Counted from the first letter of the stretch, positions 8,425 to 17,244 are shown. The stretch: 39,674 nt of DNA from an uncultured Oscillospiraceae bacterium (GCA_910577915.1 CAJTOM010000014.1:1-39674), one strand, 5' to 3'. The notes: generated by a model not told the origin, from the letters alone. A program made the numbers and translations.

Positions 8425-9251
8425 CATACCTGGGCGCGCACATGTCCTCCGCAGGAGGCTTTTACAAAATGGGCCGGGCGGCGCTGGCCGTCGGGGCCAA
8501 CACCCTCCAGTGCTTTGTCCGCAACCCCAGGGGGGCCCGGGCCAAGGCCGTGGACCCGGAGGACCTGGGGCGGCTGCGGGCGCTGCTGGCGGAGGAGGGC
8601 TTCGGCCCCATTGTGGCCCACGCCCCCTACATTATGAACCCCTGCTCCAAGGACCCCGGCATCCGGGCGCTGGCGGCGGAGATGATGGCCGGGGATCTGG
8701 CCCTCATGGAGCACCTGCCGGGCAATTACTACAACTTCCACCCAGGCAGCCACACGGGCCAGGGGGTGGAGGCGGGGTGCCGCCAGATCGCGGATATGCT
8801 CAGCCGGGTGGTGACGCCGGAGCTGGGCACTGTGGTCCTGCTGGAGACCATGGCCGGCAAGGGCAGCGAGATCGGCGGCAGCTTCCGGGAGCTGCGGGCG
8901 ATCCTGGACATGGCCCAGTGCCCCCCGGACAGGCTGGGGGTGTGCCTGGACACCTGCCACGTCTCCGACGCCGGGTATGACATCACGGGGGATCTGGACG
9001 GCGTGCTGGAGGACTTCGACCGGACTGTGGGGCTGGAGCGGCTGCGGGCGGTCCACGTCAACGACAGTATGAACCCGCCCGGCGCGCGGAAGGACCGCCA
9101 CGCCCGGATCGGGGCCGGGACCATCGGCACGGAGGCCCTCCTCCGGCTCATCGCCCACCCGGCCCTGGCGGGCCGCCCCTTCCTGCTGGAGACCCCCACC
9201 GACGACGCGGGCCACGGGGAGGAGATCGCCCTGCTGCGGGCGCTGCTGTGA
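8421..9251 (+). CDS. nfo: Deoxyribonuclease IV (AP endonuclease family 2)
   Basis: Cuts DNA 5' of abasic sites in base excision repair, using three zinc ions. Predicted 276 aa, a TIM barrel of normal length. Metal-ligand motifs are in order: GAHMSSAGG at the N-terminus, VAHAPYIMN, NFHPGSH, LLETMAGKG, CLDTCH, AVHVNDS, KDRHARIG and LLETPT. The start overlaps the end of cca by 4 bases. No clear terminator follows before the next promoter at 9313. Confidence 0.96.
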   Translation: MTYLGAHMSSAGGFYKMGRAALAVGANTLQCFVRNPRGARAKAVDPEDLGRLRALLAEEGFGPIVAHAPYIMNPCSKDPGIRALAAEMMAGDLALMEHLPGNYYNFHPGSHTGQGVEAGCRQIADMLSRVVTPELGTVVLLETMAGKGSEIGGSFRELRAILDMAQCPPDRLGVCLDTCHVSDAGYDITGDLDGVLEDFDRTVGLERLRAVHVNDSMNPPGARKDRHARIGAGTIGTEALLRLIAHPALAGRPFLLETPTDDAGHGEEIALLRALL

Positions 9252-9312
9252 GGCGGCGGGACGCAACAGGCGGGGGCGTGGGGAAAATCTCCGGGCTGAT
9301 GCAAAATTTTCC

Positions 9313-9340
9313 TTGCAAATGGAGCGCGGAGAGGTATAAT
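9313..9340 (+). promoter_or_regulatory. Sigma-A promoter of the c-di-AMP receptor gene
   Basis: TTGCAA (9313-9318), 16-base spacer, perfect TATAAT (9335-9340), 44 bases before the start codon. Confidence 0.82.
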
Positions 9341-9384
9341 AGAGGTAGAAATTGACGGATAGGTCCGTGAAATGAGGTGGCAGT

Positions 9385-9741
9385 ATGGGTCAGGAGAAAA
9401 TGAAGCAGAAGCTGCTTTTGGCGGTGATACAGGGGGACGACTATACCGAAACGGTGGACGATCTGAACCGGGGCGGCTTTTTTGCCACGGTTCTCAGCTC
9501 CACCGGCGGCTTCCTGAAGAAGCGGAGCATGACGCTGATGATCGGCGTGGAGGCCCACCAGGTGGACGCGGTGCTGGACATTCTCCGGCAGCGGGCCGGA
9601 CGGCGGCAGCAGATGACCTACTCCAATCTCTCCATGTCCACCGGGGGACCCAACCCCTCCGTGCCCATGATGCCGGTGCAGATGAGCGTCGGCGGCGTGG
9701 TGGTGTTCATCATGGATTTGGAGGACATCCAGAAGTACTGA
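9385..9741 (+). CDS. PII-like cyclic-di-AMP receptor (DarA/PstA family)
   Basis: Predicted 118 aa. The family motifs KLLLAVIQGDD, GGFFATVLSSTGGFLKK and MTLMIGVE are present. These are the nucleotide-contact segments of DarA/PstA, a trimeric PII-fold protein that binds c-di-AMP in Firmicutes. Its downstream partner is not established. A His/Asn-free insertion rich in Met/Pro follows (GGPNPSVPMMPVQM), then VGGVVVFIMDLE. The ATG at 9385 follows GAGGTGGCAGT. It is monocistronic, between a clear promoter and a terminator. Confidence 0.93.
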   Translation: MGQEKMKQKLLLAVIQGDDYTETVDDLNRGGFFATVLSSTGGFLKKRSMTLMIGVEAHQVDAVLDILRQRAGRRQQMTYSNLSMSTGGPNPSVPMMPVQMSVGGVVVFIMDLEDIQKY

Positions 9742-9767
9742 GCGGGCGCCGGTGCTTTTCTTGGGAG

Positions 9768-9803
9768 AAAAAGCCCGCCGGGGACGCACCCGGCGGGTTT
9801 TTT
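9768..9803. terminator. Bidirectional terminator between the c-di-AMP receptor gene and pth
   Basis: CCCGCCGGG and CCCGGCGGG form the stem, with AAAAA on the left and TTTTTT on the right, so it can serve both converging genes. Confidence 0.9.
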
Positions 9804-9814
9804 GCGCGCGGCGG

Positions 9815-10387
9815 TCAGTTGAACCGGTTCTGGGCCTCGCTGACGCCGCAGCCGATGACGGCGAGGGCGGCGTCCACCGCCCGTGCCGCCGCCTCGTCGG
9901 CCACCTTCTTCTCCTGGGGGGTGAAGCGGCCGATGACCCAGTCGATCATCTCGTGCTCCGGGTGGGCCGGCGCGCCCACGCCCACCCGGATCCGGGGGAA
10001 CTGGTCGGTGCCCAGGTGGGCGATGATGTTTTTCAGGCCGTTGTGCCCCCCGGCGCTGCCCCCGGCGCGGATGCGCAGCTTTCCCAGGGGCAGGGCCACG
10101 TCGTCGGAGATCACCAGCACCCGCTCCGGCGGGATTTTGTAGAACCCGCCCGCCAGCTTCACTGACTCGCCGCTGAGGTTCATATACGTCTGAGGCTTGA
10201 GCACCAGCACCCGCTGGCCGCCGACCCGCACCTCCCCGGTGAGGGCCCGGTAGCGCAGCTTATTGAGTTTCACGCCCTCCCGGCGGGCCAGCTCGTCGGC
10301 GGCCATGAAGCCGATGTTGTGGCGGGTGGCCTCGTAGTCCTTCCCTGGGTTGCCCAGGCAGGTGAGGAGCCATTGGTAGGTTGGCAT
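9815..10387 (-). CDS. pth: Peptidyl-tRNA hydrolase
   Basis: Releases tRNA from prematurely dropped peptidyl-tRNA. The start at 10387 (MPTYQWLLTCLGNPGKDY) is chosen because the longer frame has a poly-Arg, non-conserved head and AAAGGA lies upstream of this ATG. That gives 190 aa, the family norm. Active-site residues are visible: N13 in LGNPG, H23 in TRHNIGF, KPQTYMNLSG, SDDVALPLGKLRIR with the catalytic Asp, and GGSAGGHNGLKN. The order glmU-like, prs, pth matches the glmU-prs-ctc-pth neighbourhood of Bacillus. Confidence 0.96.
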   Translation of the reverse strand: MPTYQWLLTCLGNPGKDYEATRHNIGFMAADELARREGVKLNKLRYRALTGEVRVGGQRVLVLKPQTYMNLSGESVKLAGGFYKIPPERVLVISDDVALPLGKLRIRAGGSAGGHNGLKNIIAHLGTDQFPRIRVGVGAPAHPEHEMIDWVIGRFTPQEKKVADEAAARAVDAALAVIGCGVSEAQNRFN

Positions 10388-10469
10388 GGGGCGGTCCTTT
10401 CTTCGCCGCCGGCGGCGGCGAGGGGAAATTTCTTCCCGGCGGAAGACGGGGGCGCGGGGTTCCCCGCGC

Positions 10470-10498
10470 AAAAAAGTGCCCGGAAGGGCACTTTTTTT
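10470..10498. terminator. Terminator between prs and pth
   Basis: GTGCCC, GGAA loop, GGGCAC flanked by AAAAAA and TTTTTTT. It lies just after the prs stop on the minus strand, so pth probably also needs its own promoter. Confidence 0.88.
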
Positions 10499-10508
10499 GC
10501 GTCTGCGG

Positions 10509-11468
10509 TCAGATCCAGAGCTTGGAGACGGAGATCTCCTGGTAGATCCGCTCGATGGCCTCGGCGAACATGGGGGCCACGGTCAGATACTTGATCTTCT
10601 GGCTCAGAGAGGGGTCGATGGGGGCGATGGTGTCCAAAAACGCCAGCTCCGTGATGACGGAGGCGTTGATCCGCTCGATGGCGGGGTGGGAGAGGACGCC
10701 GTGGGAGGCGCAGGCGTAGACGTTCTTCGCGCCGCCCACCTCCACAATGGCCTTGGCCGCGTTGCACAGGCTGCCGGCGGTGTCCACCATGTCGTCGAAG
10801 AGGATGCAGTCCTTGCCCTCCACGTCGCCGATGACGTTCATCACCTCGCACTGGTTGGCCTTCTGCCGGCGCTTGTCCACGATGGCCAGGCTCATGTGCA
10901 GCTTCTGGGCGAAGGCCCGGGCCCGGGAGACAGAGCCCACGTCGGGGGAGACCACCACCATCTCTTCGCACTTCTCGCCGAACTTCTTGGCGTAGTAGTC
11001 CACAAATACCGGGTTGCCGTAGAGGTTGTCCACGGGGATGTCGAAAAAGCCCTGAATCTGGGCGGCATGGAGATCCATGGTCAGCACCCGGTCCGCGCCG
11101 GCGGCGGTGAGCATGTTGGCCACCAGCTTGGCAGAGATGGGGTCGCGGGCCTTGGCCTTGCGGTCCTGCCGGGCGTAGCCGAAGTAGGGGATCACCGCGG
11201 TGACACGGCCGGCGGAGGCCCGCTTCATGGCGTCGATCATGATCAGCAGCTCCATCAGATGGTCGTTGACCGGACTGCTGGTGGACTGGATCAGAAACAC
11301 GTCGGATCCGCGGACGGACTCGTAGATGGAGGCGAACACCTCGCCGTCGGCGAAGTGGCCAATCTCCGAGCTGCCCAGCTGGGTACCAATCAGCCGGCAG
11401 ACGTCCTTCGCCAGGCCGGTGTTGGCGTTGCCGCTGAAAATCTTCATGTCTTTCCCGTGTGAGATCAT
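10509..11468 (-). CDS. prs: Ribose-phosphate pyrophosphokinase (PRPP synthase)
   Basis: Makes PRPP from ribose-5-phosphate and ATP for nucleotide, His and Trp synthesis. Predicted 319 aa. Motifs: FADGEVFASIYESVRGSDVF, YFGYARQDRKAKARDPISAK, DLHAAQIQGFFDIPVDNL (ATP/Mg site), VVSPDVGSVSRARAFA and the PRPP-binding loop ILFDDMVDTAGS. The ATG at 11468 has GAGAGGAAG five bases upstream. A second ATG seven codons in is less well placed. It is downstream of the glmU-like gene with a 72-base gap and no terminator seen between them. Confidence 0.97.
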   Translation of the reverse strand: MISHGKDMKIFSGNANTGLAKDVCRLIGTQLGSSEIGHFADGEVFASIYESVRGSDVFLIQSTSSPVNDHLMELLIMIDAMKRASAGRVTAVIPYFGYARQDRKAKARDPISAKLVANMLTAAGADRVLTMDLHAAQIQGFFDIPVDNLYGNPVFVDYYAKKFGEKCEEMVVVSPDVGSVSRARAFAQKLHMSLAIVDKRRQKANQCEVMNVIGDVEGKDCILFDDMVDTAGSLCNAAKAIVEVGGAKNVYACASHGVLSHPAIERINASVITELAFLDTIAPIDPSLSQKIKYLTVAPMFAEAIERIYQEISVSKLWI

Positions 11469-11540
11469 TTCAACTTCCTCTCATTTCTTCGTCGTTGTGT
11501 CTGTTTCCTGCGAAAAAGGCAATGGTACAATATACTATAT

Positions 11541-12587
11541 TCAATTGTTCTTCTTCTCTTTTCCCTGGGCGGCCAGGGCGCGGCGGGCCTTGGCCCAGCC
11601 GGGGCGGCTCTCCTGGCGGACCCGGCCGATGGCCAGGGCGTCCGCCTCCACGTCCCTGGTTACGGTGGTGCCTGCGGCGATGTAGGCCCCGTCGTGGACG
11701 GTGACGGGGGGGACAAGATTGGTGTTGCAGCCGATGAAGGCGTTGTCCCCGATGACGGTGCGGTGCTTGCGGAAGCCGTCGTAGTTGGAGGTGATGGTGC
11801 CGCAGCCGAAGTTGACCCCGCTGCCCACGTCGGCGTCGCCCACGTACGTTAGGTGGCTGAGCTTGGTCCCCCGGCCGAAGACGGCGTTCTTGATCTCCAC
11901 ATAGGCCCCCACCTTGCACCCGTCGCCCACCTGGCAGTGGGGGCGGATATGGGCGTAGGGTCCCACCTGGACCTGCCGGCCCAGGACACTCTCGTAGGCC
12001 TGGGAAGCGTTGACCACGCACCCGTCGCCGATCTCACAGTCCACAATCATGGCGTTGGGGCCGATCTCGCAGCCCGCGCCGATGACCGTGTGCCCCCGCA
12101 GGATGGTGCCCGGCAGGATGGTGGTGCCCGCGCCGATGGTGACACGGGGGTCGATGTAGGTGCTGTCGATGTCCAGTACGTTGACGCCGGTGTTCTGGTG
12201 GAAGACGGCGATGTCCTCCTTCACCGCCTGCTGGAGGCGGATGAGCTCGGGCACGGTGTGGAAGGAGAGCATCATGCTGCCTACGGGCATCATGGCCTCC
12301 CGGATCTCCTCCACCCAGCGGCCGGCGGCGAACTCGCCGATGTCCCGGCGGTAGTCCTCCTCGCTGCCCACCAGGGCCGCCGCCCCCTGGGGGACGCAGG
12401 CGAGGACCTCCTCGCTGTAGGCCCCGTCGCAGACAACAAAAAACCGCATGACGCCCTTTTTCATCCACGCCCGCATACACCAGTTCAATACGGGGCAGAA
12501 TAACGCGTCCTGCAGCATCAGGGGCTTTCCGTTGTAAGTCTGAGCGGCGTCCTCGTTCATAAAGATGACGATACATTTTTTGTCCAT
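11541..12587 (-). CDS. GlmU-type glucosamine-1-phosphate acetyltransferase with degenerate N-terminal domain
   Basis: Predicted 348 aa. The C-terminal ~220 residues are a left-handed beta helix with GlmU-specific motifs: SHLTYVGDADVG (with the active-site His), NFGCGTITSNYDG, GDNAFIGCNTNLVPPV, AIGRVRQESRPGW. The N-terminal ~120 residues retain only the NTP-transferase fragment GKPLMLQDALFCPVLNWCMR and lack the LAAGxGTRM loop. Acetyltransfer to glucosamine-1-phosphate is likely; uridylyl transfer is not. The ATG at 12587 is preferred to 12605 because GGGAGGGAG sits correctly before it. It heads a probable operon with prs. Confidence 0.85.
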   Translation of the reverse strand: MDKKCIVIFMNEDAAQTYNGKPLMLQDALFCPVLNWCMRAWMKKGVMRFFVVCDGAYSEEVLACVPQGAAALVGSEEDYRRDIGEFAAGRWVEEIREAMMPVGSMMLSFHTVPELIRLQQAVKEDIAVFHQNTGVNVLDIDSTYIDPRVTIGAGTTILPGTILRGHTVIGAGCEIGPNAMIVDCEIGDGCVVNASQAYESVLGRQVQVGPYAHIRPHCQVGDGCKVGAYVEIKNAVFGRGTKLSHLTYVGDADVGSGVNFGCGTITSNYDGFRKHRTVIGDNAFIGCNTNLVPPVTVHDGAYIAAGTTVTRDVEADALAIGRVRQESRPGWAKARRALAAQGKEKKNN

Positions 12588-12624
12588 GAAAGGCTCCCTC
12601 CCCATCTTTCACATATTTTATTTC

Positions 12625-12652
12625 ATTATAGCAGAAGCGCCGGGTTATGCAA
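12625..12652 (-). promoter_or_regulatory. Sigma-A promoter of the glmU-like/prs unit
   Basis: On the minus strand TTGCAT (12647-12652), 16-base spacer, TGCTATAAT, an extended -10 with perfect TATAAT (12625-12630). Confidence 0.83.
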
Positions 12653-12804
12653 GGGGAATTTTTCAATCCTGCGGATTTTCTTTTAACCGGGGCTAATTGC
12701 ACAAGGATTTCCCTCTTCCCTGGGGGAAATTTTGTTGTTTCATAGAGAATGGAGGGGGTAGCCGGCGGTTTTGTAAATTATATCAAGAATTTATCCAAAT
12801 ATGC

Positions 12805-12833
12805 TTGAATTTCCGGAAGATTTGTTTTACAAT
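12805..12833 (+). promoter_or_regulatory. Sigma-A promoter upstream of trmL
   Basis: TTGAAT (12805-12810), 17-base spacer, TACAAT (12828-12833), 52 bases before the chosen GTG start. Between 12653 and 12804 I see no gene. Confidence 0.7.
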
Positions 12834-12885
12834 GTACGCTGTTAAAAATCCAAACCGGGCTATGGCCCGGCGGGGAGGCGAGGAC

Positions 12886-13422
12886 GTGCTGCATATTGTG
12901 CTGGTGGAGCCGGAGATTCCGCCCAACTGCGGCAACATCGCCCGAACCTGCGCCGCCACCGGCAGCCGGCTGCACCTGGTGGAGCCCCTGGGCTTCGACG
13001 TGTCCGACCGGGCGGTGAAGCGGGCGGGGCTGGACTACTGGCATCTGGTGCAGGTCAGCGTCCATTCGTCCCTGGAGGCGCTGTTCCGGCAGCACCCGGA
13101 GGCGGCGGAGGACCTGTGGCTGGCCACCACCAAGGCCCCCAGGGCCTACTGCGAGGCGGCCTTCTCGCCGGATTGCTGGCTGTTTTTCGGCAGGGAGACG
13201 GCGGGGCTGCCCGCGGCCTTCCGGGAGCGGCACCGGGACAGGTGCGTGCGCCTGCCCATGGTGGACGCCGCCCGCAGCCTCAACCTGGCCAACAGCGCCG
13301 CCGTGCTCGTCTACGAGGCCCTGCGGCAGAACGGGTTTCCCGGTCTGCTGGGGACGGGGGAGATGGCGGAGGAGGCCTCCGGAACACTTGTTACACCAAT
13401 CAAACCAAATCAGTCAGTTTGA
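12886..13422 (+). CDS. trmL: tRNA (cytidine/uridine-34-2'-O)-methyltransferase
   Basis: A SPOUT-class enzyme that uses SAM to methylate the wobble ribose of leucine tRNAs. I choose the GTG at 12886, which has GGGGAGG seven bases upstream and begins directly at the conserved LHIVLVEPEIPPNCGNIART. That gives 178 aa, close to the family length. An upstream ATG at 12862 would add eight unconserved residues. SPOUT knot motifs FFGRETAGLP and LPMVDAARSLNLANSAAV are present. The stop is 14 bases before pgk, so it may lead that glycolytic unit. Confidence 0.93.
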   Translation: MLHIVLVEPEIPPNCGNIARTCAATGSRLHLVEPLGFDVSDRAVKRAGLDYWHLVQVSVHSSLEALFRQHPEAAEDLWLATTKAPRAYCEAAFSPDCWLFFGRETAGLPAAFRERHRDRCVRLPMVDAARSLNLANSAAVLVYEALRQNGFPGLLGTGEMAEEASGTLVTPIKPNQSV

Positions 13423-13436
13423 AAGGAGTTAGATGC

Positions 13437-14714
13437 ATGAACTACAACAAAAAAACCGTAAAGGACATCGATGTCAAGGGCAAGAAGGTCCTTCTGCGCT
13501 GCGACTTCAATGTCCCCCAGGACAAGACCACCGGCGCGATCACGGACGATAAGCGTATCCGCGCGGCCCTGCCCACCATTCAGTACCTGCTGGACCAGGG
13601 GGCGGCGGTCATCGCCTGCTCCCACCTGGGCAAGCCGGAGCCCAGCTTCGAGAAGTGGGCCAAGAAGCAGGCCGAGAAGGGCAAGGACCCCGCCTCCCTC
13701 ACCCGGGAGAAGTGGGAGAAGACCCTGGAGGCCCTGTGCATGGAGCCCGTGGCCAAGCGCCTGAGCGAGCTGCTGGGCAGGGAGGTCATCCTCGCCGGCG
13801 ACGTGGTGGGCCCCGACGCAAGCGCCAAGGCCGCCGCGCTGCAGCCCGGCCAGATCATGCTCCTCCAGAACACCCGCTTTGAGAAGGGCGAGACCAAAAA
13901 CGACCCGGAGCTCGCTAAGGCCATGGCCGGCCTGGCCGGGGCGGACGGCGTGTATGTGTCCGACGCCTTCGGCGCGGTCCACCGGGCCCACGCCTCCACC
14001 GCCGGCGTGGCGGCCCACCTGCCCGCCGTGTCCGGGTTCCTCATCCAGAAGGAGCTGGAGTTCATCGGCGGCGCCCTGGCCGACCCCAAGCGGCCCCTGG
14101 TGGCCATCCTGGGCGGGGCCAAGGTCTCCAGCAAGATCGGCGTCATCAACAACCTGCTGGAGGTCGCCGACACCATCATCATCGGCGGCGGCATGTCCTA
14201 CACCTTCGCCAAGGCCCAGGGCGGCACCGTGGGCGACAGCCTGCTGGAGGCCGACTGGCTGGATTACTGCAACGAGATGGTGGCCAAGGCCAAGGCTAAG
14301 GGCGTGAAGCTCCTGCTGCCGGTGGACACCGTCATCGCCGACAGGTTCGATGCCGGCGCCGACAGCCAGGTGGTCAAAAACGGCCGGATTCCCGACGGCT
14401 GGCAGGGCCTGGACATCGGGCCCGAGACCGTGAAGCTCTACTGTGAGGCCGTACAGGACGCCGGTACGGTGATCTGGAACGGGCCCATGGGCGTGTTCGA
14501 GTTTGAGAAGTTCGCCGTGGGCACCAAGGCCGTGGCCGAGGCCCTGAGCAGAACCTCCGCCATCACCATCATTGGCGGCGGCGACAGCGCGGCGGCCGTG
14601 CAGCAGCTGGGCTATGCCGACAAGATGACCCACATCTCCACCGGCGGCGGCGCCTCCCTGGAGTTCATGGAGGGCAAGGAGCTGCCCGGCGTGGCCTGCC
14701 TGCTGGACCGGTAA
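13437..14714 (+). CDS. pgk: Phosphoglycerate kinase
   Basis: Transfers phosphate from 1,3-bisphosphoglycerate to ADP in glycolysis. Predicted 425 aa, slightly long because of a charged insertion after SHLGKPEPSFEKWAKKQA, a version I have seen as typical of clostridia. Motifs: VLLRCDFNVPQD, VIACSHLGKP, LLQNTRFEKGE, SDAFGAVHRAHAST, ILGGAKVSSKIGVI, VIWNGPMGVFE and IGGGDSAAAV. The ATG at 13437 follows GAAAGGAGTTAG. First of three glycolytic genes, followed by tpiA after 99 bases. Confidence 0.98.
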   Translation: MNYNKKTVKDIDVKGKKVLLRCDFNVPQDKTTGAITDDKRIRAALPTIQYLLDQGAAVIACSHLGKPEPSFEKWAKKQAEKGKDPASLTREKWEKTLEALCMEPVAKRLSELLGREVILAGDVVGPDASAKAAALQPGQIMLLQNTRFEKGETKNDPELAKAMAGLAGADGVYVSDAFGAVHRAHASTAGVAAHLPAVSGFLIQKELEFIGGALADPKRPLVAILGGAKVSSKIGVINNLLEVADTIIIGGGMSYTFAKAQGGTVGDSLLEADWLDYCNEMVAKAKAKGVKLLLPVDTVIADRFDAGADSQVVKNGRIPDGWQGLDIGPETVKLYCEAVQDAGTVIWNGPMGVFEFEKFAVGTKAVAEALSRTSAITIIGGGDSAAAVQQLGYADKMTHISTGGGASLEFMEGKELPGVACLLDR

Positions 14715-14813
14715 AGGTCCGGCTTCGCGCAAGAGAGAAGGGCGTTCGCCGGGGGCGGCGGTCCCGCATGTTTTTACGTCAATTAATATAATTCAAACAG
14801 GAGAAAGATCGAC

Positions 14814-15587
14814 ATGAACCGTAGATACCGTAAGACCATTATTGCCGGCAACTGGAAGATGAACAAAACTGCCAGCGACACCAAGAAGTTTGCCGAGGAG
14901 CTCAAGCCCATCCTGCCCCGCGCCAAGTGGTGCGAGGTGGTGGTGTGCGTCCCCTTCGTGAACATCCCCGCTGCCCTGAAGGCCTTCAAGGACATGCGGG
15001 TGGCCGTGGGCGCGGAGAACCTGTACTACGAGCCCAGCGGGGCCTACACCGGCGAGGTGTCCGCCGACATGCTCAAGGACCTGGGCGTAAAGTATGTCAT
15101 CATCGGCCACTCCGAGCGCCGCCAGTACTTCGGCGAGACCGACATCACCGTCAACAAGAAGGTCCACGCCGCCCTGGAGGCGGGCCTGCACCCCATCATC
15201 TGCGTGGGCGAGAGCCTGGAGCAGCGGGATATGGGCGTGACCCTGGAGCTCATGGCCCTGCAGGTCAAGAGCGCCCTGGCCGGCGTGTCCCCCGAGAAGG
15301 TGCGCAAGTGCGTGATCGCCTATGAGCCCATCTGGGCCATCGGCACCGGGCGCACCGCCACCGCCGAGCAGGCCGCCGAGGTCTGCACCGCCATCCGCGC
15401 CACCATCCGCAACCTGTACGGCGCGCGGGTAGCCCGCTCCATCACCATCCAGTACGGCGGCTCCATGAACCCCAAGAACGCCGCCGAGCTGCTGGCCCAG
15501 CCCGATGTAGACGGCGGCCTCATCGGCGGCGCCGCCCTCAAGCCCGACCAGTTCGTGGACATCATCAACGCTGCCAACCAGGAGTAA
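14814..15587 (+). CDS. tpiA: Triosephosphate isomerase
   Basis: Interconverts dihydroxyacetone phosphate and glyceraldehyde-3-phosphate. Predicted 257 aa. Motifs: IAGNWKMNK (catalytic Lys), IIGHSERRQYFGE (catalytic His), YEPIWAIGTGRTA (catalytic Glu and loop 6) and IQYGGSMNP. The ATG at 14814 follows AGGAGAAAGATCGAC. The 99-base gap after pgk holds an AT-rich patch with TATAAT near 14785, but I see no well-spaced -35, so co-transcription with pgk is likely. Confidence 0.98.
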   Translation: MNRRYRKTIIAGNWKMNKTASDTKKFAEELKPILPRAKWCEVVVCVPFVNIPAALKAFKDMRVAVGAENLYYEPSGAYTGEVSADMLKDLGVKYVIIGHSERRQYFGETDITVNKKVHAALEAGLHPIICVGESLEQRDMGVTLELMALQVKSALAGVSPEKVRKCVIAYEPIWAIGTGRTATAEQAAEVCTAIRATIRNLYGARVARSITIQYGGSMNPKNAAELLAQPDVDGGLIGGAALKPDQFVDIINAANQE

Positions 15588-15597
15588 ATGGAAATGG

Positions 15598-15631
15598 GCG
15601 GCAGTGCCCGCCGGAGGGCGGGTGCTGCCGC
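15598..15631 (+). other. Long intercistronic hairpin between tpiA and gpmI
   Basis: GCGGCAGTGCCCGCC and GGCGGGTGCTGCCGC pair over 15 bp with two central G-U pairs and a four-base GGAG loop. No U-tract follows directly. It may set the tpiA/gpmI expression ratio or protect an mRNA end. Confidence 0.65.
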
Positions 15632-15676
15632 ATTCCGACAAAAAATCACCGTTTTTCCGGTGTAATCGAGGTAAAC

Positions 15677-17185
15677 ATGAACAAAACTCCAACGACTTTG
15701 ATCATCATGGACGGGTTCGGCCTGGCGAAAGACGGCGAGGGCAACGCGGTGACCCACGCCAGGACCCCCGTTCTGGATAAACTGTTCGCCCAGTGCGAGC
15801 ACACCACCCTCTCCGCCTCCGGCCTGGACGTGGGCCTGCCCGACGGGCAGATGGGCAACAGCGAGGTGGGCCACACCAACATCGGCGGCGGCCGGGTGGT
15901 CTATCAGGATCTGCCCCGGATCACCCGCTCTATTGAGGACGGCAGCTTCTTCGAGAACCCCGCCTACTGCGCCGCCATGGACGCGTGCCTGAAAAGCGGC
16001 GGCTCCCTGCACCTGTACGGCCTGCTCTCCGACGGCGGCGTACATTCCCACAACACCCACCTGTGGGCCCTGCTGAAGATGGCCAAGATGAAGGGCGTGG
16101 GCCGGGTCTATATTCACGCCTTTTTGGACGGGCGGGACGTGTCCCCCACCAGCGGCAAGGGCTTTGTGGCCGAGACCGTGGAGAAGTGCCGGGAGATCGG
16201 CGTGGGCAAGATCGCCACGGTGATGGGCCGCTACTACGCTATGGACCGCGACAAGCGCTGGGACCGGGTGGAGCAGGCCTATGACGCCATGGTCTATGGC
16301 CAGGGCGTGCAGAACCCCGATCCCGTGGACGCGGTGGCCAGGAGTTACGCCGCCGGCGTCACCGACGAGTTCGTGGAGCCCGTGGTCTGCGACGGCGAGG
16401 GCGTTATCAGCGACAACGACAGCATCATCTTCTTCAATTTCCGGCCCGACCGGGCCCGGGAGATCACCCGCGTCTTCGTGGACCCGGAGTTCGACGGCTT
16501 CCAGCGGGAGATCTTCCCCCTGACCTATGTGTGCACCACCGAGTACGACGCCACCATGCCCAATGTCCAGGTGGCTTTCCCCCGCATCCGGGTGGCCAAC
16601 GGCCTGGGCGAGTACCTGAGCACCCTGGGCATGACCCAGCTGCGCATCGCCGAGACGGAGAAGTACGCCCATGTCACCTTCTTCTTCAACGGCGGCGTGG
16701 AGGCCGTGTTCCCCGGCGAGGACCGGGTGCTGGTGGCCTCCCCCAAAGTGGCGACCTACGACCTCCAGCCGGAGATGAGCGCCGTGGAGGTGACGGACCG
16801 GTGCGTGGAGCGGATCGAGTCCGGCGCATACGACGTGATCATCCTCAACTTTGCCAACTGCGACATGGTGGGTCACACCGGCGTGTATGAGGCCGCCGTG
16901 AAGGCGGTGGAGACCGTGGACGCCTGCGTGGGCCGGGTGGTGGACGCCACCCGCGCCATGGGCGGCATCGCCATGATCACCGCCGACCACGGCAACGCCG
17001 AGGAGATGCGCAAGGAGGACGGCTCCCCCATGACCGCCCACACCACCAACCTGGTGCCCTTTATCCTGGTGGGCGCGGACGCCAAGCTCCACCCCGGCCG
17101 GCTGGCGGACATTGCCCCCACGATTCTGGACATCATGGGGCTGGCCTGCCCGCCGGAGATGGACGGGAAAAGCCTGATCGACTGA
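15677..17185 (+). CDS. gpmI: 2,3-bisphosphoglycerate-independent phosphoglycerate mutase
   Basis: Interconverts 3- and 2-phosphoglycerate using two Mn ions and a phosphoserine. Predicted 502 aa, full length, alkaline-phosphatase fold. Motifs: LIIMDGFGLAKDGEGNAV (first metal Asp), PDGQMGNSEVGHTNIGGGR (catalytic Ser), HAFLDGRDVSP, FFNFRPDRAREIT, NFANCDMVGHTG and MITADHGNAEEM (metal ligands). The ATG at 15677 follows GAGGTAAAC. It ends the pgk-tpiA-gpmI run; gapA and eno are not in this window. Confidence 0.98.
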   Translation: MNKTPTTLIIMDGFGLAKDGEGNAVTHARTPVLDKLFAQCEHTTLSASGLDVGLPDGQMGNSEVGHTNIGGGRVVYQDLPRITRSIEDGSFFENPAYCAAMDACLKSGGSLHLYGLLSDGGVHSHNTHLWALLKMAKMKGVGRVYIHAFLDGRDVSPTSGKGFVAETVEKCREIGVGKIATVMGRYYAMDRDKRWDRVEQAYDAMVYGQGVQNPDPVDAVARSYAAGVTDEFVEPVVCDGEGVISDNDSIIFFNFRPDRAREITRVFVDPEFDGFQREIFPLTYVCTTEYDATMPNVQVAFPRIRVANGLGEYLSTLGMTQLRIAETEKYAHVTFFFNGGVEAVFPGEDRVLVASPKVATYDLQPEMSAVEVTDRCVERIESGAYDVIILNFANCDMVGHTGVYEAAVKAVETVDACVGRVVDATRAMGGIAMITADHGNAEEMRKEDGSPMTAHTTNLVPFILVGADAKLHPGRLADIAPTILDIMGLACPPEMDGKSLID

Positions 17186-17204
17186 GGATGCGGCCAGCAA
17201 TAGA

Positions 17205-17236
17205 GGAACCCGCCCGGCGAAAGCTGGGCGGGTTCC
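17205..17236 (+). terminator. Hairpin after gpmI
   Basis: GGAACCCGCCC and GGGCGGGTTCC form an 11-bp stem 20 bases after the gpmI stop. It lacks its own U-tract, but a second hairpin ending in TTTTTT starts 9 bases later, so the pair probably terminates gpmI. Confidence 0.8.
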
Positions 17237-17244
17237 TGCGTGTC

